Origin: Skeletonema tropicum
Taxonomy: Eukaryota > Bacillariophyta > Thalassiosirophyceae > Thalassiosirales > Thalassiosiraceae
DNA: 64,000 bases
Assembly (NCBI GenBank): GCA_037178625.1
Contig: CM074128.1
Span: forward strand, 1,240,001-1,304,000
Direction: 5' to 3'
The number at the start of each line of letters is the position of its first letter. Positions within the stretch are counted from its first letter, which is position 1. The notes below the pieces were generated by a model that saw only the letters and a list, made by a program, of their open reading frames with translations, searched no databases and had not been told where the DNA came from. A program made the translations under genes and the position numbers. Below are positions 37,301 to 47,783 of the stretch, one piece after another.

Positions 37301-40300
37301 GAGGTGCTGCTGGCCAGCCCACACTGGACCTCTCATCTCAGCAACTAGACTGCAGCATTGCTTCTACGCGCAACATATGTCTGAGCAGCGCTTATGTGCT
37401 TGCATACTATCACCGCCGACTATAATGGGCCACTAGAAGCGGCTCATGCACGAACTGACGACGATAGGTACGATTTGGTTCAATGAGGTGCTGCTGGCCA
37501 GCCCACATTGGACCTCTCATCTCAGCTACGAGATTGTAGCATCGCTTCTACGTACGCCAGACATCTGAGCAGCGCTTATGTGCTTGCATACTATCACCGC
37601 CGACTATAATGGGCCACTAGAAGCGGCTCATGCACGAACTGACGACGATAGGTACGATTTGGTTCAATGAGGTGCTGCTGGCCAGCCCACACTGGACCTC
37701 TCATCTCAGCTACGAGATTGTAGCATCGCTTCTACGTACGTCAGAAGTCTGAGCAGTGATAATGTGCTTGCATACTATCACCGCCGACTATAATGGGCCA
37801 CTAGAAGCGGCTCATGCACGAACTGACGACGATAGGTACGATTTGGTTCAATGAGGTGCTGCTGGCCAGCCCACACTGGACCTCTAATCTCAGCAACTAG
37901 ACTGCAGCATTGCTTTTACGCGCAACAAATGTCTGAGCAGTGGTAATGTGCTCGCATACTATCACCGCCGACTATAATGGGCCACTAGAAGCGGCTCATG
38001 CACGAACTGACGACGATAGGTACGATTTGGTTCAATGAGGTGCTGCTGGCCAGCCCACACTGGACCTCTCATCTCAGCAACTAGACTGCAGCATTGCTTC
38101 TACGCGCAACATATGTCTGAGCAGCGCTTATGTGCTTGCATACTATCACCGCCGACTATAATGGGCCACTAGAAGCGGCTCATGCACGAACTGACGACGA
38201 TAGGTACGATTTGGTTCAATGAGGTGCTGCTGGCCAGCCCACACTGGACCTCTCATCTCAGCTACGAGATTGTAGCATCGCTTCTACGTACGCCAGACGT
38301 CTGAGCAGCGCTTATGTGCTTGCATACTATCACCGCCGACTATAATGGGCCACTAGAAGCGGCTCATGCACGAACTGACGACGATAGGTACGATTTGGTT
38401 CAATGAGGTGCTGCTGGCCAGCCCACACTGGACCTCTAATCTCAGCTACGAGACTGTAGCATCGCTTCTACGTACGTCAGACGTCTGAGCAGTGGTAATG
38501 TGCTTGCATACTATCACCGCCGACTATGATAGGTCACTTGAAGCGGCTCATGCACGAACTGACGACGATAGGTACGATTTGGTTCATTTCGCCCCTGGAG
38601 GGCCAACCATGACGTACTTTAAGATTTCCGTTAATTTTTATTTTGAGGTGCTGCTGGCCAGCCCACACTGGACCTCTCATCTCAGCTACGAGATTGTAGC
38701 ATCGCTTCTACGTACGTCAGAAGTCTGAGCAGCGCTTATGTGCTCGCATACTATCACCGCCGACTATAATGGGCCACTAGAAGCGGCTCATGCACGAACT
38801 GACGACGATAGGTACGATTTGGTTCAATGAGGTGCTGCTGGCCAGCCCACACTGGACCTCTAATCTCAGCAACTAGACTGCAGCATTGCTTTTACGCGCA
38901 ACAAATGTCTGAGCAGTGGTAATGTGCTCGCATACTATCACCGCCGACTATAATGGGCCACTAGAAGCGGCTCATGCACGAACTGACGACGATAGGTACG
39001 ATTTGGTTCAATGAGGTGCTGCTGGCCAGCCCACACTGGACCTCTCATCTCAGCAACTAGACTGCAGCATTGCTTCTACGCGCAACATATGTCTGAGCAG
39101 CGCTTATGTGCTTGCATACTATCACCGCCGACTATAATGGGCCACTAGAAGCGGCTCATGCACGAACTGACGACGATAGGTACGATTTGGTTCAATGAGG
39201 TGCTGCTGGCCAGCCCACACTGGACCTCTCATCTCAGCTACGAGATTGTAGCATCGCTTCTACGTACGCCAGACGTCTGAGCAGCGCTTATGTGCTTGCA
39301 TACTATCACCGCCGACTATAATGGGCCACTAGAAGCGGCTCATGCACGAACTGACGACGATAGGTACGATTTGGTTCAATGAGGTGCTGCTGGCCAGCCC
39401 ACACTGGACCTCTCATCTCAGCTACGAGTCTGTAGCAATGTTATTACGTACGTCTGAAGTTTGAGCAGCACATATTTGCTAGCATACTATCACCGCCGAC
39501 TATAATGGGCCAATAGAAGCGGCTCATGTACGAACTGACGACGATAGGTACGATTTGGTTCAATGAGGTGCTGCTGGCCAGCCCACACTGGACCTCTAAT
39601 CTCAGCAACGAGACTGCGGCATCGTTTTTACATACGTCAGACGTCTGAGCAGCGCATATGTGCTTGCATACTATCACCGCCGACTATGATAGGCCACTAG
39701 AAGCGGCTTACTCACGAACTGACGACGATAGGTACGATTTGGTTCAATGAGGTGCTGCTGGCCAGCCCACACTGGACCTCTCATCTCAGCTACGAGATTG
39801 TAGCATCGCTTCTACGTACGTCAGAAGTCTGAGCAGCGCTTATGTGCTCGCATACTATCACCGCCGACTATAATGGGCCACTAGAAGCGGCTCATGCACG
39901 AACTGACGACGATAGGTACGATTTGGTTCAATGAGGTGCTGCTGGCCAGCCCACACTGGACCTCTAATCTCAGCAACTAGACTGCAGCATTGCTTTTACG
40001 CGCAACAAATGTCTGAGCAGTGGTAATGTGCTCGCATACTATCACCGCCGACTATAATGGGCCACTAGAAGCGGCTCATGCACGAACTGACGACGATAGG
40101 TACGATTTGGTTCAATGATAAGCGTGCATACTATCACCGCCGACTATGATAGGCCACTAGAAGCGGCTCATGCACGAACTGACGACGATAGGTACGATTT
40201 GGTTCAATGAGGTGCTGCTGGCCAGCCCACACTGGACCTCTCATCTTAGCAACTAGACTGCAGCATCGCTTCTCCGCACAACAAATGTCTGAGCAGCGCT

Positions 40301-41690
40301 TATGTGCTTGCATACTATCACCGCCGACTATAATGGGCCACTAGAAGCGGCTCATGCACGAATTGACGACGATAGGTACAATTTGGTTCAATGAGGTGCT
40401 GCTGGCCAGCCCACACTGGACATCAAATCTCAGCAACGAGATTGTAGCATCGCTTCTACGTACGTCAGACGTCTGAGCAGCGCTTATGTGCTTGCATACT
40501 ATCACCGCCGACTATGATAGGTCACTAGAAGCGGCTCATGCACGAATTGACGACGATGGGTACGATTTGGTTCAATGAGGTGCTGCTGGCCAGCCCACAC
40601 TGGACCTCTCATCTCAGCAACTAGACTGCGGCATCGCTTCTACGCGCAACAAATGTCTGAGCAGCGCTTATGTGCTTGCATACTATCACCGCCGACTATA
40701 AGGAACCACTAGAAGCGGCTCATGCACGAACTGACGACGATAGGTACGATTTGGTTCAATGAGGTGCTGCTGGCCAGCCCACACTGGACCTCTCATCTCA
40801 GCAACTAGACTGCGGCATCGCTTCTACGCACAACAAATGTCTGAGCAGCGCTTATGTGCTTGCATACTATCACCGCCGACTATAAGGAACCACTAGAAGC
40901 GGCTCATGCACGAACTGACGACGATAGGTACGATTTGGTTCAATGAGGTGCTGCTGGCCAGCCCACACTGGACCTCTCATCTCAGCAACTAGACTGCGGC
41001 ATCGCTTCTACGCACAACAAATGTCTGAGCATCGCTTATGTGCTCGCATACTATCACCGCCGACTATAATGGGCCCTTAGAAGCGGCTCATGCACGAATT
41101 GACGACGATAGGTACGATTTGGTTCAATGAGGTGCTGCTGGCCAGCCCACACTGGACCTCTCATATCAGCTACGCGACTGTAGCATCAATTCTACGCACA
41201 ACAAATGTCTGAGCAGCGCTTATGTGCTTGCATACTATCACCGCCGACTATAATGGGCCACTAGAAGCGGCTCATGCACGAATTGACGACGATAGGTACG
41301 ATTTGGTTCAATGAGGTGCTGCTGGCCAGCCCACACTGGACCTCTCATATCAGCTACGCGACTGTAGCATCAATTCTACGCACAAAAAATGTCTGAGTAG
41401 CGCTTATGTGCTTGCATACTATCACCGCCGACTATAATGGGCCACTAGAAGCGGCTCATGCACGAACTGACGACGATAGGTACGATTTGGTTCAATGAGG
41501 TGCTGCTGGCAAGCCCACACTGGACCTCTTCTTTTAGCTACGAGATTGTAGCATTTCTTCTTCTATTCTCGCTACTTCGGCGACTGAGCAGTGGTAATGT
41601 GCTTGCATACTATCACCGCCGAGTATAATGGGCCACTAGAAGATGCTGTTGCTCATATTGAGGATGTGTGATATGATTTTTTTTTATTTT
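31376..41690. repeat. 184-bp satellite array, about 55 copies
   Basis: The unit is marked by ggttcaatgaggtgctgctgg, and successive copies start every 184 bp through most of the array (183-187 bp at the left edge), for example 34172, 34356, 34540 and 34724. Conserved blocks include ctatcaccgccgactat and gcacgaactgacgacg; the block with the choices acgtacgtcag or cgcacaac is the variable part. Copies in the centre are almost identical, while those at both edges are more diverged, and the last unit (from 41496) decays into unique sequence. One unit at 40116 is shortened to 92 bp, half the period. All open frames inside are by-products of the repeat. Unit length near a nucleosome repeat and local homogenisation resemble centromeric or heterochromatic satellites; that role is inference. 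Confidence 0.97.
38587..38643. other. Foreign insert of about 56 bp inside one satellite unit
   Basis: The spacing from 38404 to the next unit start at 38644 is 240 bp, 56 more than the period. The extra sequence begins after ggttc with atttcgcccctggag and ends with ttaatttttattt. Its inverse contains 'atcttaaagtacgtc', similar to 'attttaaagtacgtc' near 56350 outside the array. It may be a remnant of a small mobile element or of double-strand break repair. Confidence 0.75.
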
Positions 41691-42197
41691 AATTATTGTT
41701 GGCCAGCCATATGTTTTTCTCTATTTACTGATGACGGTTTAGCGTTGTTTCTAGTTGCACTTTTCGTCTGATTTGTGCTGAAATACGCAGGCTTTTCTCC
41801 CCTTATCTCTCAGGCAGCGGCGTTTTCGCTCGATTGTTGATAGCGTTTGACGCGTGGTAATATGCGCTTCAAGCTACTAAACCTCACGGAACCTCATCAG
41901 TATCAGTTCATATACAGTGTCACAAAACGTTTGTACCAACGCAATCCGTATTAGCAGCTTGGTTGCCTCTTTTATATTGCCATCAAGTAAAATGAGCCAT
42001 TAGATGCGGCTCATGTGCACATTTTTAGTAGATATGATAGGAGGTTACCATTGCCTATGTATGAAAGATTGTTACCACATCATATATACGGCGACGGAGG
42101 CGGAATGGCACTGTTGGGAGTCCATCATCATTGCGACTATGACCAAAGCGACGAGATCTTTGATCTTGCTTTGCACTCGGCACTCGCAATTCGCGAT
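41691..42197. other. Spacer after the satellite
   Basis: Weak matches to the satellite (for example 'gccagcca', 'gatgcggctcatg' near 42005) persist to about 42020 and show decayed units. No convincing gene is present; the open frames around 42004-42324 overlap the next element and read on both strands. Confidence 0.5.
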
Positions 42198-42558
42198 TAA
42201 GGTTTTGGGTATTCGGCACTGCCGGATTTGCCGTTTTTCGGTGGCCATATTCGGCACTCCGGGCACTCGTCGTCACTCAGCTGTTTCCCTTATATCTTGG
42301 TCAATATTGGGTATTTTTTCATAATTAAAAATTTTTACATACTCTACTCTACTAGATCTATCCAAAACTGCAATAAAAAGGATGATTTTGTGATCATCTC
42401 TAGAAGAAAATATTTTTCGGCTCACCATTTCCAACTGGGAATGGCTATCAAATGGGACCGTCTCCAACTGGGAATGACTATCAAATGGGCCTTTTTACAC
42501 CTCACTGCCGAATGACTGCCGAATCTCGGATTTTGACTGCCGAATACCCATAACCTTA
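42198..42558. mobile_element. 361-bp TIR element with perfect 8-bp target duplication
   Basis: The element starts taaggttttgggtattcgg and ends with its inverse (ccgaatacccataacctta), one mismatch over about 21 bp. Both sides are flanked by the exact octamer TTCGCGAT (42190-42197 and 42559-42566). An 8-bp duplication with short TIRs is typical of hAT-type miniature elements. No coding capacity is seen. The right half recurs at 256-381 of this window, so the family is dispersed. Confidence 0.88.
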
Positions 42559-42800
42559 TTCGCGATGCACATCAGCCCAAGGGCCATGCCATCCAAGGGT
42601 CGGTCCATCAGCCATTCTACTGTTGTCGTTGCCATTGTATTGCTATTGTACTGAGTACTGACCGACACATAGATTGAAGATTCTTAACAGCTGCACGCTG
42701 TGAAAAAAAAGATAATATCTTATCAGGTAGCTCTGCTGATCGACCTCTAGAGAGTGGCAACACCTAAATCAAAGCATCCGCCAAATCTTACAGTTACACC

Positions 42801-44325
42801 ATGATTGGTCTTCTCAAATATCTCACTCTCGCACCCTTTTTAGTTTGTTGGGCTGGTGCTCTCAATTCGAATGTTGTATCAAATCTTGCAGACCTACCAT
42901 TTGACGACAATAATCATCTGAGTGCTCACATTCTCGCCTTCCCTGCCTCTGGTCCATGCGGTGCATTGATTGACGCACAATTAAAATCTACGTTTTTGTA
43001 TGGACATGATCCCATTGCGGTTGATGGAGAAGCTGCTGAAGCCTTGTTCGGCAGCAGGATCCCGAGTGAAGCCTCTGCAGTTACCGATTGCCCTGCCGTT
43101 TGTCTCGATCGTGGTGTAGATTCATCTCTCGTTGCGTACCCACTCCCAGAAAAATACTACAATCCAGAGAATGAATCACATGAATCAATTGAATTTTTTG
43201 TAGCATCACAGTCATGTGGTAGGGTGGAGTTTGGCTTTATCAACTACTCTGGGAAGGATCTCGCTTTATATTGGGTCAATGACAACGTTGATATTTACAT
43301 GTATCCATTCTTACAGGGAGAGAGGAATACCCGATTTACTTCAACATTTATTGGCCATACATTTAGGGCAAAGGATCCCGAAACAGGAGAGATATTGCTG
43401 GAGCATACAGTGGAGTTCAACGGAGTTATAGGTGTTGGCAATCATATCAACTACCACAGAAAACGGGACATTCGAAAAGAGGTGAGGCAAACTATGTCAG
43501 GAGAGTGGACAAAACATTTACAAGTTCGAAGAACATTTAGTGCGCTTGGCTTTGATAGTGGGACGCCTTCCAAATGATGTTTTTGGTTCGATGCGAGCAT
43601 TTTATTACAACAATCGTTCACCGCCGAATCGTTTATTGGAAGAATGGGACTCGAAAGGATTATACGTAAATTACTGGGAGACTGACTGCAACTTTATCCA
43701 GATACCTTGGGAGCTCAAATTTATTTGGCAAGAAAGACTGAAAGCTGTGGTGCAAGAATGGGTCGGCGAGACTGAGATCGAGCAGACGGATCTGTACGGA
43801 ATTCGACAATATGAAGCGGGCGCAAGATTGCTCACCCATGTCGATAGAATTACAACTCATGCAGTGTCTCTGATCGTGAATGTGGCTCAAGGCAATCTGA
43901 CTGAACCATGGACTGTGGAAGTGTACGATCATGCCAACCGACTTCATGAGGTCGTGATGGAGCCTGGTACAATCGTTTATTACGAAAGTGCCAAGGCATT
44001 GCATGGGCGTAACTCACCACTTGCTGGAGGTTTTTATGCCAACCTTTTCACGCATTACAGGCCACTTGGCGATCCAATGTGGTACGAGAAAGAGAACCCA
44101 GAGGGAACCCCAGAGCCATTGATTGATGTGGGGAAGTGTGAGTTGGTAGGGAAGCCAAATGAGTATTCTCAGGGAGCAGTCAAATGCGAGAATAATGCTA
44201 TTGGAGCACATCTAAGCCCAAAGATGATTACTGCAACATCTGGTGATGATTTGTACAATTTATGGTTGAGCGTAGGCCCTTCGTTTGAGGATGAAGAGAG
44301 TGCAGTGGCGTCTGACGAATTGTGA
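42801..44325 (+). CDS. Prolyl 4-hydroxylase-like 2OG-Fe(II) oxygenase, secretory (one apparent 1-nt insertion)
   Basis: The N-terminus is a signal peptide (MIGLLKYLTLAPFLVCWAGAL). The first half (about 250 residues) contains a segment resembling a VHL-type beta domain (CGRVEFGFINYSGKDLALYW, then HTFRAKDPETGEILLEHTV). The second half is a P4H-type double-stranded beta helix: iron ligands in THVDRITTHAVSL and KALHGRN, then YANLFTHYRP. The reading frame breaks at about 43557, where dropping one base joins TFSALGFD to VGRLPNDVFG and gives 507 residues. Proteins of this type hydroxylate prolines in secreted proteins. No ER-retention tetrapeptide is present at the end (ASDEL). Confidence 0.82.
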
Positions 44326-44567
44326 ATCGAAATAGAAGAGTGCATCGTTGAGTAAAGAGTGCTGTTATGTAAACTTATGTTTATTGAAGTGTGAGATCAT
44401 TGGATGTTCAGAATATGTATTGGAGCCACAAAGAACTATGCTCCCGCGGCTCCCGGTACCACAAGTCAATTGCAATGAGCAATCAACAATGACAGATAAT
44501 ATTTCTGTCTAGACACAGACCAGCCGGTATCGCAAGTAAATTGAATTGCATTGAGAATATTTTTCCA

Positions 44568-45060
44568 CTAGAACAAATTTGTCTTCTCCATTATACGAAT
44601 GAACTCCTCTTGACTCACTTCACCGTCGCCATCACGATCAGCCTCATCAATCATTTCCTGCAACTCTTCATCAGAGATTGTTTCGCCCAATTCCATAGCA
44701 ACACGCTTGAGGTTTCTGAAGGAAATCTTGCCAGTTTCATCATCATCAAAGAGACGGAACGCCTTGACCATCTCTTCCCTGCTATCGCGATCGGCCATCT
44801 TTGTAGTCATCATTTGAAGGAACTCTTTGAAGTCCACTGCACCCGATCCATCCTTATCGACCTGAGAAACAAGTTTGCGTAGTTCCTTCCTTGCTGGTCT
44901 CGAAGCCCAATGCTCGCATTGCAACTTTTAGTTCCTTTATATCGATGGTTCCACTTCCATCCGTGTCAAACAAGTCAAACGCTTCACGGATCTCCGACTT
45001 TTGATCGTCGGTGAGCTCGGGCGGACGTTGATTCTTCTTTGCAAGTGGCTTTTTGGACAT
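44568..45060 (-). CDS. Centrin (one apparent 1-nt insertion)
   Basis: Calcium-binding EF-hand protein of basal bodies, spindle poles and mRNA export complexes. Corrected length is 163 residues, usual for centrins. Four EF-hands are visible: [46 protein letters not shown] and [16 protein letters not shown]. The ending KTNLF matches the centrin C-terminus. The frame breaks between hands 1 and 2; dropping one base at 44886 restores [11 protein letters not shown]. The family consensus leaves no doubt about identity. A functional gene is expected, so a sequence error is the best explanation. The gene is divergent from eIF1A. Confidence 0.93.
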
Positions 45061-45771
45061 GCTTGCTTACCTTATTACTGCCTGTTAAAGTTGTTATTGG
45101 TTGCCCCGATAAATGCTCTGAATCTTGATCGGGTTTTTGCTGCTTACTGCCAGTAGAGAGTTGTTGCCTTGATGAATGTGTCCGACGTATTCGTATGGTC
45201 TTGATCGGAATGAATAATTTTTAAAATGAATTGAAAATATTTTTCAGATTCACCATTCACTTTCCTCTCCAAGAACCACACAACCATTCAACCAAGACTG
45301 CGATAGATAGCAGAAGATACAATAGCAGAGATAGTGGGTGAGTGCACGAGTTGCGTTTTAGCTGTTACTGTTATTATTTTGCTGCGCTGCTTCGCTTGCC
45401 CTGGCTTTGCTCTTCGTGTGTCGTATAAGTATAAGTATGTATGTTGCTTGGTGCTGCTTTGATGCGGGTGATTTTGGATCATTTTCATTTGAAGCATGGG
45501 GCCCGTACTCTAACCTCCACCACTCAAAAAACCTCCCGTCTAACCGTCACATTTGTCCCCCTATTGCTTCCTTCTCCTTCCAATTCTGCGCCGAAAGCAA
45601 CATTGCGACGTGCGACGTTGCATGCCGATCATTGCATAGCCTCTTCAACAACAGAGTGTATTGACAGCGTTGCTACCAGTGCCCCAAGCCAGGACGATAA
45701 CAAATAAGAGGAATAAGACATTAGTTTTTGTCTCGAATTCATTTTTCATTAATTTAGAGAGCTAAATAAAG
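45061..45771. other. Divergent intergenic region between centrin and eIF1A
   Basis: About 710 bp with no supportable gene. Open frames at about 45407-45707 overlap each other in different frames and lack recognisable domains; they probably belong to the 5' leader of eIF1A. Promoters of both genes must lie here. Confidence 0.55.
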
Positions 45772-46422
45772 ATGCCGAAACCTAAAGGTGCGTACTTTCA
45801 TGAATGTTCTACACCGTCAATTGTGGCTTGTCGTGAACCTCTAGCAACACTAGACAACTTTTCTAATCTTTAAATGCATTGCCTGCATAATATTTGATCA
45901 ATTTCTAATGACGGTTGTATTGTATCATCTGAATGAATGGACACAAACATTACACGACAACAAATAATTATAACAACCTAACAACTCAACAACTACACAC
46001 AAAATTACAAAACAGGAAAGGGAGGAAAAAACCGCAGGAGAGGAAAGGGAGATGGCGAGGAAGCCAAACGTGAACTCGAATTCAAAGAAGAAGGACAAGA
46101 ATACGCACAAGTCGTAAGAATGTTGGGTAATGGCCGCTGTGAATGCTTCTGCTACGACGGAGTTACCCGCCTCGGACACATTCGAGGAAAGATGCGTAAG
46201 AAGGTTTGGGTGACAGCTGGAGATATTGTATTGGTAGGAAAGCGTGACTTTCAAGATGAAAAGGTGGATATTTTGCACAAGTATTCGGCGGATGAGGCGA
46301 GGAATTTGAAGCAGTATGGGGAGTTGCCAGAAACAGCAAGGATTAATGAGACTGCTGTTGATCAGGCCATGGCTGGAGATGGAGACGATGATGATATTGG
46401 TATTGATTTTGATGACATTTAA
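45772..46422 (+). CDS. Translation initiation factor eIF1A
   Basis: A 140-residue protein from two exons (45772-45787 and 46016-46422). The first exon encodes only five codons plus one base, and the intron of 228 bp is the longest seen in the window. The protein shows the basic start [16 protein letters not shown], the OB-fold core [28 protein letters not shown] and [14 protein letters not shown], and the acidic C-terminal tail ending [10 protein letters not shown]. eIF1A promotes scanning and start-codon selection on the 40S subunit. It is intact and of standard length. Confidence 0.96.
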
Positions 46423-46915
46423 AGAATGAAGAAAGACTGATACGTTTTAAAGGGGAGAATTCGATGATATTATCACGTCTTTGTGCTAAAATAACTATCT
46501 TTGAAAGCTGAATTTGAAACAAGTTCAATTGAATTATCTACTGAAGCTGTGGTATCCCCAACAGCGACAAATTTCTCTGGACACAGGGCAGCGTACCACA
46601 GTATGATAGAGGATGGACTTGACTCAGCTATGTACCTCTGCCCTTTCTACTGGGCTGTTGGTTGAAAGGGAAGGAAAAAGGAAACTTCCATACAATTAAT
46701 ACCTCTCTCGTCGGCCAGGCCCATCCCGAATTAAGCAGAGGCTTAAATAAATAATATGTAATTCCAGTCTGGTCCAGTATGTAAGAGACTTTTAAAGTGA
46801 AAAGCTTAAAAATAACCCATCCTGAGAGGCGCTTATTTCTCTTTCACGCCCGAAACTTGCCGACTCATGCACCGTACTTACGTGAAGTCACTATCACGAA
46901 GGATATCTAGACAAC
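46423..46915. other. Intergenic region
   Basis: About 490 bp between eIF1A and LSM1 without a clear gene. The stretch near 46700-46745 (ggcccatcccgaattaagcag) faintly recalls a structured RNA but no complete fold or family could be recognised. Confidence 0.5.
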
Positions 46916-47569
46916 ATGACCATGGCAACCGCAAACACATCCCTACCACCACTAACAAGCGCACTACCAAGTGCCCCAACCAGAAGTCAAACTCCGGACA
47001 GAAGTAGAGGAGCACCATCGGGTGGTAGAGGCGGTGGAGGACGAGGAAATTCCAGAGGAGGTGCTGGCAGAGGTCGAGGAGGACGATCCAACAATGATCA
47101 ACACAGCAACGGGCCACGCCCAGCCACAGCCGTCCCTTACGGTCATCTTCCTCCCTTTTTACCTGGGGCATCATCATTAGTAGAACAATTGGATCAGCCA
47201 ATGCTCGTGGTCTTACGTGATGGGAGACACTTAGTCGGCACGTTACGAACATTTGACCAATTTTCCAACATGGTCATGGAAGACACATCAGAGCGAAGGA
47301 TATTGGTTGTTACGAAAGAAGATGAGGACGAGACAATATGCTATCAGACTGATATCAAATTGGGTCTTTATATTGTGCGTGGGGATTCTGTTGTGCTAAT
47401 GGGAGAAGTTGAGGATGACGAACAGCAACTTGAAAACGATGGCAAAATTAGAATAGTATCACTTGAAGAATTTGAACAACTAGAAGAGGAGGAATCAAAG
47501 AGGAAGGAGGAGAGTGGGGAGGTGATAGACGCGATCAACTGGGATTTTGACATGGATTTGGTGGCATAG
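46916..47569 (+). CDS. LSm1 with RGG-rich N-terminal extension
   Basis: Sm-like protein of the cytoplasmic Lsm1-7 ring that binds deadenylated mRNA and promotes decapping. Residues about 82-165 form the Sm fold: SLVEQLDQPMLVVLRDGRHL, then GTLRTFDQFSNMVMEDTSER (Sm1) and LYIVRGDSVVLMGEV (Sm2). The IVRGDSVVLMGE motif is typical of LSm1. An N-terminal extension of about 75 residues with GGRGGGGRGNSRGGAGRGRG adds an RNA-binding RGG region that animal and yeast LSm1 lack. The C-terminus is acidic and ends in a Trp-Asp rich tail. No intron and no frame break. A charged insert (KEDEDETICYQTD) lies between Sm1 and Sm2. Confidence 0.9.
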   Translation: MTMATANTSLPPLTSALPSAPTRSQTPDRSRGAPSGGRGGGGRGNSRGGAGRGRGGRSNNDQHSNGPRPATAVPYGHLPPFLPGASSLVEQLDQPMLVVLRDGRHLVGTLRTFDQFSNMVMEDTSERRILVVTKEDEDETICYQTDIKLGLYIVRGDSVVLMGEVEDDEQQLENDGKIRIVSLEEFEQLEEEESKRKEESGEVIDAINWDFDMDLVA

Positions 47570-47783
47570 TCATTTATCACCAGAGACTAGTCCCCATCCA
47601 CTACAGTTTACCATATGAATATGTTTACAGTAGACTTTCATTATCTTAAAAGAGATTTTTTTCTATAAAATCTATTCATTATTTGACAAATGGGTGCAGA
47701 AAACAACAGGCAGCACAATCGACACAGAGATCCACCCACCAAGAATTTGTTTTAGGTCAAAAAGGTGGATGTTCACAAATTGC

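Noticed and set aside
32880..39677. Open frames inside the satellite (for example 32880-33065, 38492-38728, 39444-39677)
   Set aside because: They arise by chance from the repeat on either strand and are not kept from unit to unit.
31376..41690. CRISPR-like array
   Set aside because: Units are tandem with no unique spacers; almost the whole 184 bp is conserved. It is a eukaryotic satellite.
31376..41690. tRNA-derived origin of the satellite (ggttcaatgag resembles a T-arm)
   Set aside because: No matching A box or cloverleaf was found at the right distance.
45407..45707. Two overlapping plus-strand frames upstream of eIF1A
   Set aside because: No recognisable protein features; probably the 5' leader or promoter of eIF1A.
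46640..46760. 5S rRNA or snRNA-like segment (cccgaattaagcag)
   Set aside because: Only a short motif matches; no closing stems or length consistent with a known RNA.
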